Assembly (NCBI RefSeq): GCF_013761175.1
Contig: NZ_JACDUR010000002.1
Location: 998,816 to 1,062,815, forward strand
Origin: Nonomuraea soli
Lineage (GTDB): Bacteria; Actinomycetota; Actinomycetes; Streptosporangiales; Streptosporangiaceae
DNA length: 64,000 nucleotides
Direction of reading: 5' to 3'
This document shows, one piece after another, positions 1 to 9,113 of the stretch; position 1 is the stretch's first letter, and each line of letters starts with the position of its first letter. The notes beneath the pieces are model-generated. The model saw only the letters and a program-made list of their open reading frames with translations, was not told where the DNA came from and ran no database searches. The translations under genes were made by a program, and so were the position numbers.

Positions 1-585
1 AAGCGCATGGCGCTGCTGGAGTACACGACCGCGCTGCTGGCCGCCACCGCCTCGCGTCCCGCGCAGCTCGGCTGTTTCGGCCTGCACGAATGGGCCATGG
101 TCTACCGCACCGAGGAGATCCGGCACTCCTCCCAGCCGCTGCGCCTGCCTCCCGAGCGCATCGCCGAGGTGGTGGAGCGCAGGGGAGTGCGCTGCAGCCA
201 CTTCGACGCCTTCCGCTTCTTCACCGAGCCCGCCCGCCCGCTCAACGTGCTGCAGCCCACCAGGGAGGCGCAGGTGGAGCTGGAGCAGCCGGGCTGCCTG
301 CACGCCAACATGGACCTGTACAAGTGGGCCTACAAGCTCTCGCCGCTGATCTCCAGCGACCTGGTGGCCGACTGCTTCGCGCTGGCCCGCGAGATCCGCG
401 AGGTCGACATGCGGGCAAGCCCCTATGATCTGGCGGCGCTCGGCTACCGGCCGATCGCGATCGAGAGCGCCGAGGGCCGGACCGAATACGCCGCGACCCA
501 GCGGGCCTTCTCCGAAAGGGCCGCGCCGTTGCGGGCGCGGCTGCTCGACGCGTGCCGCGACCTAATGAATCTAGATATTTCATGA
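1..585 (+). CDS. 3-methyladenine DNA glycosylase-like protein, 5' end missing
   Basis: The reading frame is open from base 1, so the gene starts outside the window; 194 codons of its C-terminal part are present. The stretch AQLGCFGLHEWAMVYR is the conserved block I associate with the roughly 290-residue actinobacterial proteins annotated as 3-methyladenine DNA glycosylase. These would remove alkylated bases in the cytoplasm, but the enzymatic assignment of this family is weak. The last codons (MNLDIS) fall in an AT-richer stretch and look unlike the rest, so the natural C-terminus may have been altered. Family call fairly sure, function uncertain. Confidence 0.6.
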   Translation, partial: KRMALLEYTTALLAATASRPAQLGCFGLHEWAMVYRTEEIRHSSQPLRLPPERIAEVVERRGVRCSHFDAFRFFTEPARPLNVLQPTREAQVELEQPGCLHANMDLYKWAYKLSPLISSDLVADCFALAREIREVDMRASPYDLAALGYRPIAIESAEGRTEYAATQRAFSERAAPLRARLLDACRDLMNLDIS

Positions 586-604
586 TGTGTCTGGTAGATA
601 TTTC
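572..604. repeat. Direct repeat of TAGATATTTC between genes
   Basis: TAGATATTTC occurs at 572-581 and again at 595-604, 23 bases apart (about two helical turns), in an AT-rich pocket that starts inside the end of the upstream gene. It lies 52 bases before the GPP34 start, a plausible place for a regulator or RNA polymerase contact. No regulator can be named. Confidence 0.3.
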
Positions 605-655
605 GCGCTGATCAGAATGCACCCCCATTAATGGTCATTCCTTAAGGGCGAATAA

Positions 656-1288
656 ATGCTGGCCGATGAACTTTTCCTGATCGCCTGGGACACCACCGGT
701 TCGGGTAAGCCGCGGCTGCACGTCCAGGGAATCGCCCTCGGGCTCGCCGGCGCGCTCCTGGCGGAGCTCGTCATGCGCGGGCGCGTCGCCGTCCAGGACT
801 CCCTCGTCAAGGTCACCGACGGGCGAGCGGTCGACGAGCGCGTCAGCGACAGAGTCCTCACCGACATGGCCGAATCGCCGCAGCACACCGATGTCCGTAC
901 CTGGCTGGCCTATCTGGCCCAGCGCTCCGTCACCGAGGTGAGCGGCCGGCTCATCCGCGAGGGCAGGCTGGAGCGCGAGGCGCCCAAGCTGCTCAAACGG
1001 CGCACCAGCCGCTACTACTCCCCGGACTTCGGGCACGCCATGTGGCCCAGAACCCGGCTCCACATGGCCCTGGTCCGCGGCCAGCCGCTGGCGGCGCACG
1101 ACATGGCCCTGGCCGTGCTCGTCGACTCCTGCGGCATGACCGAGATCGTGGTCGACGACCCGGCCGAACGGAAGATCGCCCGGCGCTACCTGACAACCGT
1201 GCTGGCGGCGCTGCCGCGGCCGCTCAGCGACCTCGGCAGGCACGTCAACGCCGCGGTGGGCGACGCCGTGCTCACCTATCGCTCCTGA
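656..1288 (+). CDS. GPP34 family phosphoprotein
   Basis: A 210-residue protein resembling bacterial GPP34 (Golgi phosphoprotein 3-like) proteins. It opens with LADELFLIAWD and has the alternating helical pattern, GLAGALLAEL and a conserved aspartate-rich C-terminal half (AVLVDSCGM) typical of these proteins in actinomycetes. Eukaryotic relatives bind phosphatidylinositol-4-phosphate; the role of bacterial members is not settled. No signal peptide or membrane span is seen. It lies 24 bases before the permease on the same strand, so the two may be co-transcribed. Confidence 0.85.
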   Translation: MLADELFLIAWDTTGSGKPRLHVQGIALGLAGALLAELVMRGRVAVQDSLVKVTDGRAVDERVSDRVLTDMAESPQHTDVRTWLAYLAQRSVTEVSGRLIREGRLEREAPKLLKRRTSRYYSPDFGHAMWPRTRLHMALVRGQPLAAHDMALAVLVDSCGMTEIVVDDPAERKIARRYLTTVLAALPRPLSDLGRHVNAAVGDAVLTYRS

Positions 1289-1312
1289 AACCCCCCAAGG
1301 AGACGTTCAACC

Positions 1313-2803
1313 ATGCTCACCCGTGAATCCGGCGGACCAGGCCACGGGCCTGACCGCATCGCCGGCGCCCTGGCCGCCAACCGGCTCGGCGCGCCCTCGG
1401 TCGTCTACTTCGTCATGTCGGCCGCCGCACCGCTCACCGTCGTCGCGGGTGTGCTGCCCACGGCCATCGCCGCCACCGGCATCACCGGCCTGCCCATCGC
1501 CTTCATCGCCATCGGCCTGGTGCTGGCGCTGTTCTCCGTCGGCTACGTCGCCATGGCCCGCCACATGGCCAACGCCGGCGCCTTCTACACCTACATCAGC
1601 CGCGGCCTGGGCCGGCCCGCCGGCGTGCCGGCCGCCTGGGTGGCCATCCTCGCCTACAACGGCCTGGCCGTCGGCGCCTTCTTCATGCTCGGCGTGCAGA
1701 CCTCGGCGCTGCTGGAGGGCTGGCTCGGCGCCGCCATCCCGTGGTGGGCCTTCGCCCTGCTGGCCTGGGCCGTGGTCGCGGCGCTCGGCGTGCTGCGCGT
1801 CGACGTCAACGGCAAGCTGCTGGCCGTCCTGCTGACCGCCGAGGTCGCCATCATCCTGCTGTTCAACCTGGGCGACCTGATCAACCCGTCGCCCGCCGGG
1901 CTGACGCTGGAGACGCTCTCGCCCGGCCTGCTGTTCACCGAAGGCGTCGCGCCGCTGATCGTCATCGCCACGCTCGGCTTCGTCGGCTTCGAGGCCGCCG
2001 TAGTCTTCTCCGAGGAGAGCCGCGAGCCGCGCCGTACGGTGCCGCTGGCCACCTACGCCTCCGTCGCCATCATCGCCGGCCTCTACGCCCTGTCGGCGTG
2101 GGCGCTGTCGGTGGCCACCGGGCCGGCCAACCTGGTGGCGGCCGCCCAGAAGGACGGCCCAGAGATGATCTTCGTCCTGGGTGGGGCGCACTTCGGCGGC
2201 GTCGTCGTCGACATCGCCCGCGTGCTGTTCATCACCAGCCTGCTGGCCGCCTGCATCTCCTTCCACAACACCATCGCCCGCTACCTGTTCGCCCTCGGCC
2301 GCGAGCGCATCATCCCGGACGCCTTCGGCCGCACCAGCCTGCGGACCGGCGCGCCGCGCACCGCCTCCATCGCCCAGAGCACGCTGGCGCTCGTCGTCAT
2401 CCTGGCGGTCTGGCTGCTCGGAGCCGACCCGATCCAGGCCTTCTTCGTCGGCGGCGCCACCGGCGGCGCGGGCGTGCTCCTGCTGCTGTTCGTGACCGCC
2501 GTGGCCGTCATCGCCTTCTTCGCGCGCGAACCCGGCGGCGAGAGCCTCTGGCACCGGCTGATCGCCCCGGTCCCGGCCGCGCTGATCCTGGCCGTGATGG
2601 CCTTCATCGCCTTCACCAACTTCGAGGCGCTGCTCGGCGTCCCCGAGGGCGACCCGCTGGCCATGATCATCCCGATCGTCTACGCCGCCGTCGCCGTCAT
2701 CGGCGTGGTGTGGGCGCTGATCCTGCGCTCGACCCAGCCCGGCGTCTACGCCCTGGTGGGCATGGGGGCCAAGGCCGCCACCGCCAAGGAGTCGGCTCGC
2801 TGA
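1313..2803 (+). CDS. APC family amino acid permease
   Basis: A 496-residue polytopic membrane protein with about twelve hydrophobic segments. The N-terminal block (VVYFVMSAAAPLTVVAGVLP) and the later FNTIARY-like segment (SFHNTIARYLFALGRERI) match the APC superfamily, in which broken helices 1 and 6 bind an amino acid or amine and couple uptake to protons or sodium. The substrate cannot be read from sequence. The start is the ATG after AAGGAGACGTTCAACC. It converges with the actP-like gene, with only 16 bases between the stops and no obvious terminator. Confidence 0.88.
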   Translation: MLTRESGGPGHGPDRIAGALAANRLGAPSVVYFVMSAAAPLTVVAGVLPTAIAATGITGLPIAFIAIGLVLALFSVGYVAMARHMANAGAFYTYISRGLGRPAGVPAAWVAILAYNGLAVGAFFMLGVQTSALLEGWLGAAIPWWAFALLAWAVVAALGVLRVDVNGKLLAVLLTAEVAIILLFNLGDLINPSPAGLTLETLSPGLLFTEGVAPLIVIATLGFVGFEAAVVFSEESREPRRTVPLATYASVAIIAGLYALSAWALSVATGPANLVAAAQKDGPEMIFVLGGAHFGGVVVDIARVLFITSLLAACISFHNTIARYLFALGRERIIPDAFGRTSLRTGAPRTASIAQSTLALVVILAVWLLGADPIQAFFVGGATGGAGVLLLLFVTAVAVIAFFAREPGGESLWHRLIAPVPAALILAVMAFIAFTNFEALLGVPEGDPLAMIIPIVYAAVAVIGVVWALILRSTQPGVYALVGMGAKAATAKESAR

Positions 2804-2819
2804 CCCGCGCCCTGCCGCG

Positions 2820-4520
2820 TCACCAGGCCCTGGAGCCGTTCGAGTGGGCGGACGGCACGCCGTTCTGGCGGCCCGTTCCCTCGGCCGTGTGAGAACCGGT
2901 GCCGGTCAGCGAGCGCACGGCCAGGTCGTCGTAGCGCTCCTGATCGGCCTTCTCCCTGCTGAGCCTGGTGCCGAGGTAGGCGCACAGGAAGCCGATCGGG
3001 ATGGAGAACAGGCCGGGGTTCTCCATCGGGAACAGGTGGAAGTCGACGCCCGCGGGGAACAACGACAGGCTGTCGCCCTTGGCGTCGACCTTGCCCGAGA
3101 CCACGGGGGAGAGGAAGACCAGCAGCAGCGAGCTGGACAGCCCGCCGTAGATGCCCGCGACCACGCCGGTGGAGTTGAACCGCTTCCAGAACAGCGACAG
3201 CACGATCGCCGGCAGGTTGGCCGAGGCGGCCATCGCGAAGGCCAGCGCGACCAGGAAGGCCACGTTCTGGTTGCGCGCCACCACCGCCAGCACCACCGCG
3301 AACAGGCCGATCACGAAGGCGGACACGCGGGCCACGCCGACCTCCTGCGACTCGCGGGGACGGCCGAACATCAGCACGTGGCCGAAGTAGTCGTGGGCCA
3401 GCGACGTGGAGGCCGCCATCACCAGGCCCGAGACGACCGCCAGGATGGTGGCGAAGGCGACCGCCCCGATGAAGGCCAGCAGCAGGTCACCGCCGACCGG
3501 GCCGCCGATGTGCTCGCCGAGCACGTGCGCCAGCTGCAGGGCCGCGGTGTTGCCGCTGGGATCCTGGGCGGTGATGCGCTCGTGGCCGACCAGCGCGGTG
3601 GCGCCGAAACCCAGGGCCAGCGTCATCAGGTAGAACACGCCCACCAGGCCGATCGCCCAGTTGACGCTCGTGCGGGCGGCACGGGCGTCGGGGACGGTGA
3701 AGAAGCGGCTGACGATGTGCGGCAGGCCTGCCGTGCCGAGGACCAGGGCCAGCGCCAGGCTGATGAAGTCGAGTTTGTTGATGATGGTGGCGACCGGGTC
3801 GCCCTCGACCTCGCGCCCGTACCTGTTGCCCGCGTTGAGGAAGTTCTCCTGGCCGCTGGCCTTGGCCGCCTCGCCCAGCATGTCGCTGAGGTTGAAGCCG
3901 AAGCGGCCCAGCACCAGGGCGGTCAGCACGATCGTGCCGCCCATCAGCAGCACGGCCTTGATGATCTGCACCCAGGTGGTGCCCTTCATGCCGCCGAAGC
4001 TGACGTAGAAGACCATCATCGCGCCGACCACGATGATCGTGACGGCTCTGGCCGTACCTCCCTCCAGTCCGAGCAGGAGCGAGACCAGAGCGCCCGCGCC
4101 CACCATCTGGGCCAGCAGGTAGAACACGCTCACGGTCACCGTCGAGACCACCGCGGCGGTGCGGACCTTGGGCTGCCTGCGCACCCGGTGCGACAGCACG
4201 TCGGCCATGGTGAAGCGGCCGGCGTTGCGCATCAGCTCGACCAGCAGCAGCGTCAGCAGCCAGGCGACCAGGAAGCCGATGGAGTACAGGAAACCGTCGT
4301 AGCCCGACAGGGCGATGATGCCCGCGATGCCCAGGAACGAGGCGGCCGACATGTAGTCGCCCGCCAGCGCCAGGCCGTTCTGCGGCCCGGAGAAGGCCCG
4401 GCCGCCGGCGTAGAAGTCGGTGGCGTTGCGGGTGTTGGCGCGCGCCCAGAAGGTGACGCCCAGGGTGATCAGGATGAACACCACGAACAGCCCGAAGGTC
4501 AGCAGGTGGCCGCCGGTCAT
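2820..4520 (-). CDS. actP: Cation/acetate symporter, SSS family (ActP-like)
   Basis: A 566-residue, 13-14 span sodium:solute symporter. The N-terminal half carries the ActP-type stretch TDFYAGGRAFSGPQNGLALA followed by GDYMSAASFLGIAG, and the core has SRFFTVPDARAAR. ActP carries acetate and other short monocarboxylates with sodium. Its ATG overlaps the stop of the upstream DUF485 gene by four bases, the usual YjcH-ActP pairing, so the two are translationally coupled. The C-terminal tail is hydrophilic and slightly long. The nearby IclR gene could control this pair, since it is transcribed in the same direction just upstream. Confidence 0.9.
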   Translation of the reverse strand: MTGGHLLTFGLFVVFILITLGVTFWARANTRNATDFYAGGRAFSGPQNGLALAGDYMSAASFLGIAGIIALSGYDGFLYSIGFLVAWLLTLLLVELMRNAGRFTMADVLSHRVRRQPKVRTAAVVSTVTVSVFYLLAQMVGAGALVSLLLGLEGGTARAVTIIVVGAMMVFYVSFGGMKGTTWVQIIKAVLLMGGTIVLTALVLGRFGFNLSDMLGEAAKASGQENFLNAGNRYGREVEGDPVATIINKLDFISLALALVLGTAGLPHIVSRFFTVPDARAARTSVNWAIGLVGVFYLMTLALGFGATALVGHERITAQDPSGNTAALQLAHVLGEHIGGPVGGDLLLAFIGAVAFATILAVVSGLVMAASTSLAHDYFGHVLMFGRPRESQEVGVARVSAFVIGLFAVVLAVVARNQNVAFLVALAFAMAASANLPAIVLSLFWKRFNSTGVVAGIYGGLSSSLLLVFLSPVVSGKVDAKGDSLSLFPAGVDFHLFPMENPGLFSIPIGFLCAYLGTRLSREKADQERYDDLAVRSLTGTGSHTAEGTGRQNGVPSAHSNGSRAW

Positions 4521-4939
4521 CGAAGTCCTCCGGAGCTGCGGCGGTGGCGGGCGGGGCGCGGCGGCGCCGCCCAGGTCTCGATCCTGCGGCGCTCGGCCAT
4601 GATGCGCTCGATGTTCTCCATCTCGGCGCGGTGCTGCTCGGCCTCGTCGCGCAGCTGCTGCGAGAGCGGGTCGAGCATGCGGCGGGCGTAGCGGGTGTAG
4701 CGCCAGGCCAGGTAGAAGGTCGAGACGAACTGCAGGATGCCGAGCAGGAGCGCGACGTTGATATGGCCGAAGGCGGGGCGCGCCATGAAGTCACGGGCGA
4801 ATGCCGAAAGAATGATATAGACGAAATACCAGCCCAAAAACGACACGACGATGCTGATCGCCAAACGTTTGAATCGCGTTTTTAACAGACGAAAGCGTCG
4901 ATCCTGCGCTAAACCGGCATAACTGTGCCGCCCTCCCAC
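4517..4939 (-). CDS. DUF485 small membrane protein (YjcH-like)
   Basis: A 140-residue protein with two transmembrane helices (about residues 23-45 and 57-80) and a charged, coiled C-terminal tail. Short DUF485 proteins like this sit directly before actP-type symporters and are thought to assist them. The GTG start at 4939 is chosen because AGGGGAGGA lies five bases upstream; the open frame runs further up but reads through sequence with no family likeness. The stop overlaps actP (ATGA). An AT-rich stretch within the first 90 bases is unusual for the window. Confidence 0.8.
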   Translation of the reverse strand: MGGRHSYAGLAQDRRFRLLKTRFKRLAISIVVSFLGWYFVYIILSAFARDFMARPAFGHINVALLLGILQFVSTFYLAWRYTRYARRMLDPLSQQLRDEAEQHRAEMENIERIMAERRRIETWAAPPRPARHRRSSGGLR

Positions 4940-4998
4940 GGATCCTCCCCTGATCACGCTGCGTGGCTGGCTAACTCCGCAACGATAAGGGGAACAGG

Positions 4999-5763
4999 TC
5001 ACTGTTTGCCGGGAAATCCCGGAAAGACCTGAGCGATCTGCCGCGCGGTGGCCATCAGCAGCTCGGCCAGCCGCGGAAGCTCCTTGGCCCGATGCGAGGA
5101 GAGCACGATCCCGACCGCCGCGAGCGGGCGGCCGTCGATGACGATCGGGGCCGCGACCGAGCACGATCCGAGCGTCATCTCCTCATACGTCAGCGCGTAC
5201 CCCTGCCTCTTCGTCTGCTGCAGCTCGCGCATGAGCCTGCCCGGCTCGGTGATCGTGTGGCGGGTCGGCCGCTCCAGCTCGCGCCTGAGGTAGGCCTGGA
5301 CGAACCACTCCGGCTCGAAGGCCAGCAGCGCCTTGCCGACCCCCGTCGGGTGCATCGGCAGCCGCCCGCCCTCGCGCGAGGCCAGGGGTACGGCACGCCT
5401 GCCGTACAGGTGGTGCACGTAGAGCACCTCCATGCCGTCGCGGACGGCCAGGTGCACGTTCTCCCCGGTGACCGTGAACAGCTCCTGCAGCCACGGATGG
5501 GCGACCTGCTGCAGGTGGCCGGGGGCCAGCCGGCCCAGCTCCCAGAGCCGCAGGCCGACGTGGTAGCGGCCGTCGGGGCCCCTCGTCAGCGCCTTCCACG
5601 CCTCGAGCTCGGCCACCAGCCGGTGCACCGTGCTCAGCGGCAGCTCGCTGCGCCTGGCCAGCTCGGTCAGGGTGAGCGCCGGGTGATCGCCGTCGAAGGC
5701 GCCCAGGATCGCCAGCACCTTGGAGGTGACCGTCCGGCCGCCCTCTCGCGCCCCGCCTGCCAT
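4999..5763 (-). CDS. IclR family transcriptional regulator (PobR/PcaR type)
   Basis: A 254-residue IclR protein: N-terminal winged helix (residues about 12-65, with LTLTELARRSELPLSTVHRL) and a C-terminal ligand-binding GAF-like domain with CSVAAPI and the closing IAQVFPGFP. It is divergent from pobA with 64 bases between starts, the arrangement of PobR/PcaR-type regulators that respond to 4-hydroxybenzoate or protocatechuate and activate or repress the neighbour. The ATG at 5763 fits the usual length; an upstream in-frame start would run through the intergenic operator. Confidence 0.87.
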   Translation of the reverse strand: MAGGAREGGRTVTSKVLAILGAFDGDHPALTLTELARRSELPLSTVHRLVAELEAWKALTRGPDGRYHVGLRLWELGRLAPGHLQQVAHPWLQELFTVTGENVHLAVRDGMEVLYVHHLYGRRAVPLASREGGRLPMHPTGVGKALLAFEPEWFVQAYLRRELERPTRHTITEPGRLMRELQQTKRQGYALTYEEMTLGSCSVAAPIVIDGRPLAAVGIVLSSHRAKELPRLAELLMATARQIAQVFPGFPGKQ

Positions 5764-5774
5764 CGGTTTCCGCT

Positions 5775-5795
5775 CAGTAGAAGTCCGCCCTACTG
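5775..5795. promoter_or_regulatory. Inverted repeat, likely IclR operator for pobA and its own gene
   Basis: CAGTAG at 5775-5780 and its exact complement CTACTG at 5790-5795 are separated by nine bases. They sit centrally in the 64-base gap between the divergent IclR gene and pobA. A 21-base palindrome with about 15 bases between arm centres suits an IclR dimer. Assignment to this regulator is inference from position. Confidence 0.55.
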
Positions 5796-5827
5796 TAACG
5801 CGCCACTCCGGGTCGATGCTCTCCCTC

Positions 5828-6991
5828 ATGCGCACTCAAGTCGGAATCGTGGGAGCCGGCCCCGCCGGGCTGCTGCTCTCCCACCTGCTCGCCCAGCGGG
5901 GCATCTCCTCGGTCGTGCTCGAGAAGCACAGCCGCTCCTACGTCGAGAGCCGGGTGCGGGCCGGAGTGCTCGAACAGGGCACCGTCGACACCCTGGTGGA
6001 GGCGGGGGCGGGGGAGCGGCTGCTGCGCGAGGGCCTGGTCCACCGGGGCATCGAACTGCGCTACGGCGGGGCGGGACACCGCATCGCCTTCGACAAGCTC
6101 GTCCCCGGCCGCGCGATCACGGTGTACGGCCAGCAGGAGGTGGTCAAGGACCTCATCGCCCTCGACCCCTCGCGCGTGCGCTTCGAGGTCTCCGGCGTCG
6201 CCGTGCACTCCCTGGAGGACTCGCCCGCCATCACCTTCGACGGCGGGCGCGTCGAGTGCGACTTCATCGCCGGGTGCGACGGCTTCCACGGCATCACCCG
6301 CCCGTCGGTCCCCGACGGCGTGCTGACGACCTTCGAACGCGCCTACCCGTTCTCCTGGCTCGGCATCCTGGCCAGGGTCTCGCCGTCGGCCGAGGAGCTC
6401 ATCTACGCCGCCACCCCGCGCGGCTTCGCGCTGCACTCCATGCGCTCACCCACGATCAGCCGCTTCTACCTGCAGGTCTCGTCGGCGGACACGCTGGAGT
6501 CGTGGCCCGCCGACCGCATCTGGTCCGAACTGCGCGCCCGCCTCGAGACCGTGCCCGGCTTCACGCTGGAGGCCGGCGAGATCATCGAGTCCGGCATCAC
6601 CCCCATGCGCAGCTTCGTGACGGAACCCATGCAGTACGGCAGGCTCTACCTCGCCGGCGACGCCGCCCACATCGTGCCGCCCACCGGCGCCAAGGGCCTC
6701 AACCTGGCCGTCGCCGACGTCCGCGTGCTCACGGCGGCGCTGGCCCGGTTCTACGAGGAAGGCTCCTCCGACGCGCTCGACGCCTACTCGGCCGACTGCC
6801 TCCAGCGTGTGTGGCGCGCCCAGCACTTCTCCTGGTGGATGACCACGCTGCTGCACACCTTCGACACCGACGACCCCTACGCCCAGCGCCTGCAGACCTC
6901 CTACCTCGACTACGTCACCTCCTCCGAGGCCGCCGCCACCACGCTGGCGGAGAACTACGTCGGACTCCCATACGGATGGGGGGTACAGTAA
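5828..6991 (+). CDS. pobA: 4-hydroxybenzoate 3-monooxygenase
   Basis: A 387-residue class A flavoprotein monooxygenase that hydroxylates 4-hydroxybenzoate to protocatechuate with NAD(P)H and oxygen. Visible are the FAD-binding VGIVGAGPAGLLLS at the N-terminus, the PobA-type SRSYVESRVRAGVLEQGTVD, the DGFHGITR motif binding FAD and NAD(P)H, and LAGDAAHIVPPTGAKGLNLA near residue 275. Length matches the family (about 390). The ATG at 5828 begins directly before the Rossmann strand. No other protocatechuate-pathway gene lies in the window, so the downstream pathway must be elsewhere. Confidence 0.93.
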   Translation: MRTQVGIVGAGPAGLLLSHLLAQRGISSVVLEKHSRSYVESRVRAGVLEQGTVDTLVEAGAGERLLREGLVHRGIELRYGGAGHRIAFDKLVPGRAITVYGQQEVVKDLIALDPSRVRFEVSGVAVHSLEDSPAITFDGGRVECDFIAGCDGFHGITRPSVPDGVLTTFERAYPFSWLGILARVSPSAEELIYAATPRGFALHSMRSPTISRFYLQVSSADTLESWPADRIWSELRARLETVPGFTLEAGEIIESGITPMRSFVTEPMQYGRLYLAGDAAHIVPPTGAKGLNLAVADVRVLTAALARFYEEGSSDALDAYSADCLQRVWRAQHFSWWMTTLLHTFDTDDPYAQRLQTSYLDYVTSSEAAATTLAENYVGLPYGWGVQ

Positions 6992-6997
6992 GGGCTC

Positions 6998-7204
6998 ATG
7001 CACACGTTTTCCGGCACCGTCAAGGGCATGACCTGCGGCCACTGCGTCAGCTCGGTCAAGGAAGAGGTCGGTGAGCTCGCCGGCGTCACCGCCGTCGACG
7101 TCGACCTGGCCAGCGGCACCCTGACCGTCGAGAGCTCGGCCCCGCTCACCGCCGACGCCGTACGATCCGCCGTCGAGGAAGCGGGCTACGAACTGACCGG
7201 CTGA
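6998..7204 (+). CDS. Heavy-metal-associated domain protein, copper chaperone (CopZ-like)
   Basis: A 68-residue single HMA domain with the metal-binding loop GMTCGHC at residues 11-17 and the ferredoxin-like pattern ending EEAGYEL. Such proteins bind Cu(I) through the two cysteines and deliver it to a P1-type ATPase. No ATPase or copper regulator lies nearby, so it is an orphan here. It starts six bases after pobA, and its last 19 bases overlap the end of the convergent DUF1838 gene. Confidence 0.9.
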   Translation: MHTFSGTVKGMTCGHCVSSVKEEVGELAGVTAVDVDLASGTLTVESSAPLTADAVRSAVEEAGYELTG

Positions 7205-8085
7205 CCGTTCGCCTCGCACCACTGCGCCCACGTCAGGCGCCCGCCGTCGAGCTCCTTGGCATGGAAGGAGCTCCACGACGTCTGGTTCGGGCCGGGCGCC
7301 GAAGGCGCGGTCGCGAAGAACGCGCCCGCCTCCTTGCGCAGCCAGGGCTCCAGATCGTCGACGCCGTCGAGCGTCCAGGCGCGGGCGTGGTAGACCAGAT
7401 GCCCGCCGTGCGTGTCGCGCTCGGCCAGCCCCATGAACGGCGCCCACGGCCCGCTCCGCGTCCAGCTGTTGCGCACCCGCATCGCCCCCTCCGGAATGCC
7501 CTCCGCCCGGCCGCGCGCCTCCTGCTGGTTCACGTAGAAGTCGAACATCTCCATCGTCGTGTAGACGCCCCCCTGAAGGCCGAAATCATCGGCAAGCGTC
7601 TCCAGCAGATCGGTGCGTGGCGGGATGTCCATGCTCCACACCCAGTCCTCGTGCACCTCACGGCACGGGAAACCCCTGAAGTCGGGGGTGATGGGGAAGG
7701 GGCCCAGGTTCACCGCGTCGTTGTTGATCGGCACCACCGGATAGACCCTGCCGTCGAGCGGATTCGCCCACTCGCGCAGCGGCGTGGAGGGGTCGGCGGG
7801 GTCGGTGTAGCAGACGAACTCCCGGGTGAGCACGTGCAGGAGGTTGCTGTCCGGCTCGCGGTGCAGCCTGCGGATGTTGTAACCCTCCATGCCGAACAGC
7901 TTCTGGCCATGGCGGATCGCGGGGGCCAGCGCGTCGGCGGGCACGCGCGCGTAGACGGAGCCGGACATGCGGTAGAGCATGTCGCGCCCGTCGGGGCGGC
8001 CCATCGCCTGGAGGAAGGCCCTGGCTTTGACATCGGTGACGAGCTCGTAGAGGGGGGCGGGGTCGGTGGGGGAGAAGTCCGTCAT
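7186..8085 (-). CDS. DUF1838 family protein
   Basis: A 299-residue protein that matches the DUF1838 pattern: an early LYRMSGSVYARVP block, then REFVCYTDP, and a late tryptophan-rich NSWTRSGPWAPFMG and AQWCEANGQP. The biochemical role of the family is unknown. No signal peptide or transmembrane segment is apparent, so it is likely cytoplasmic. It stands alone, convergent with the copper chaperone and 35 bases downstream of the membrane protein gene transcribed in the same direction. Confidence 0.75.
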   Translation of the reverse strand: MTDFSPTDPAPLYELVTDVKARAFLQAMGRPDGRDMLYRMSGSVYARVPADALAPAIRHGQKLFGMEGYNIRRLHREPDSNLLHVLTREFVCYTDPADPSTPLREWANPLDGRVYPVVPINNDAVNLGPFPITPDFRGFPCREVHEDWVWSMDIPPRTDLLETLADDFGLQGGVYTTMEMFDFYVNQQEARGRAEGIPEGAMRVRNSWTRSGPWAPFMGLAERDTHGGHLVYHARAWTLDGVDDLEPWLRKEAGAFFATAPSAPGPNQTSWSSFHAKELDGGRLTWAQWCEANGQPVSS

Positions 8086-8120
8086 GGGGACAGGGTGTCA
8101 TAAAGATCGCTGGAGATGGG

Positions 8121-9113
8121 CTACTCGAACCAGCCCACCGACCAGCGGATGAACCTGTTGTTCGGCGACACGGCGCTCTCCAGCTTCAACGTGATCCTCG
8201 CCGGGCCTCGTTCCACGGACATCGCCATGGGGTAGGTCTGGCCCTTCTCCCAGACCGCGCAGTCGCCCGAGCTGCCCGTATCCCGGCCGTTGCGGAAGAC
8301 GCGGAAACGCAGCTGCCTGGACAACGCGCCGGAACACAGCTTGTCGAAGCCGAACCGGCCCTTGCCGGTGGAGGTGAACGACACCTCCTTGTCGCGCGGG
8401 TAGACGCCGCTGTCGGTGCGCACGAGTTGCCAGCCGCCGGCGGTCGAGGGGAAGGCGCGCGGAGGGCCGGGGATGATCGGTTCGGCGGGTGGGGTCCATT
8501 CGTAGACGGCGATGTCCCAGGCGGTCGGATCAGGGGTCGGGGGAGCCGTCGAGGGCTTGCAACCCTTGCCGGGGGTGCAGTTGGGCATGGCGTGGGCCTG
8601 GGGCGTGAGGGTGATGGTGGCCGTCGCGGCGCCGGGGCGGGTGTCGGGCAGCGGCCAGCGCAGCATCTCGGTCGTCGTGCACGGAGGGAAGCCGGGCGGC
8701 ACGGGCCGCCGGTCGAGGGTGACGGCGAGGCTGACCCGGGCGTCCCGCGCCGTCTCGCGGCACTTGACCGCGACTTCCAGGGGCCGCCCCGACAGGGCGA
8801 CCGTGATCGACAGCTTCCTGTCCTCCGGTACGGCCAGGCGGGCCGTTTCGAGGCGGCTGTACTCGACCCCGTCATCGGCGGTGTAGCGCTCGGGGAAGGG
8901 CGAGGCAGGCGCCGTGGCGATCTCGGTGTTCCGGGCCGGCGTCAGGATGTACGGCAAAGCGAGCAGGACGGCCGCCACGCCTGCCGTTCCGGACAACACC
9001 GCGGCGCGGCGCACGCGGCGGCGGCGCACGCGGGTCATCACGCCGGCGAGCCGCGCCGGGTTGACCGGGGAGGGTCCGGCATGCTCGTCGAGGAGGTCGC
9101 GCAGCTCGCTCAT
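8121..9113 (-). CDS. Membrane-anchored partner of SigE-family sigma factor
   Basis: A 330-residue protein with a short cytoplasmic N-terminus (ELRDLLDEHAG), a basic RVRRRRVRR stretch, one transmembrane helix at about residues 38-56 and a large outside domain of about 270 residues with paired cysteines. The ATG overlaps the stop of the sigma gene by four bases. Position and topology suggest an anti-sigma or sensor partner, but no zinc-binding anti-sigma motif is visible. The outer domain is not recognised. It may report an envelope signal. Confidence 0.65.
   Translation of the reverse strand: MSELRDLLDEHAGPSPVNPARLAGVMTRVRRRRVRRAAVLSGTAGVAAVLLALPYILTPARNTEIATAPASPFPERYTADDGVEYSRLETARLAVPEDRKLSITVALSGRPLEVAVKCRETARDARVSLAVTLDRRPVPPGFPPCTTTEMLRWPLPDTRPGAATATITLTPQAHAMPNCTPGKGCKPSTAPPTPDPTAWDIAVYEWTPPAEPIIPGPPRAFPSTAGGWQLVRTDSGVYPRDKEVSFTSTGKGRFGFDKLCSGALSRQLRFRVFRNGRDTGSSGDCAVWEKGQTYPMAMSVERGPARITLKLESAVSPNNRFIRWSVGWFE

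Noticed and set aside
2844..4691. A 615-codon plus-strand frame over the actP region
   Set aside because: Antisense of actP and DUF485; no domain and extreme composition.
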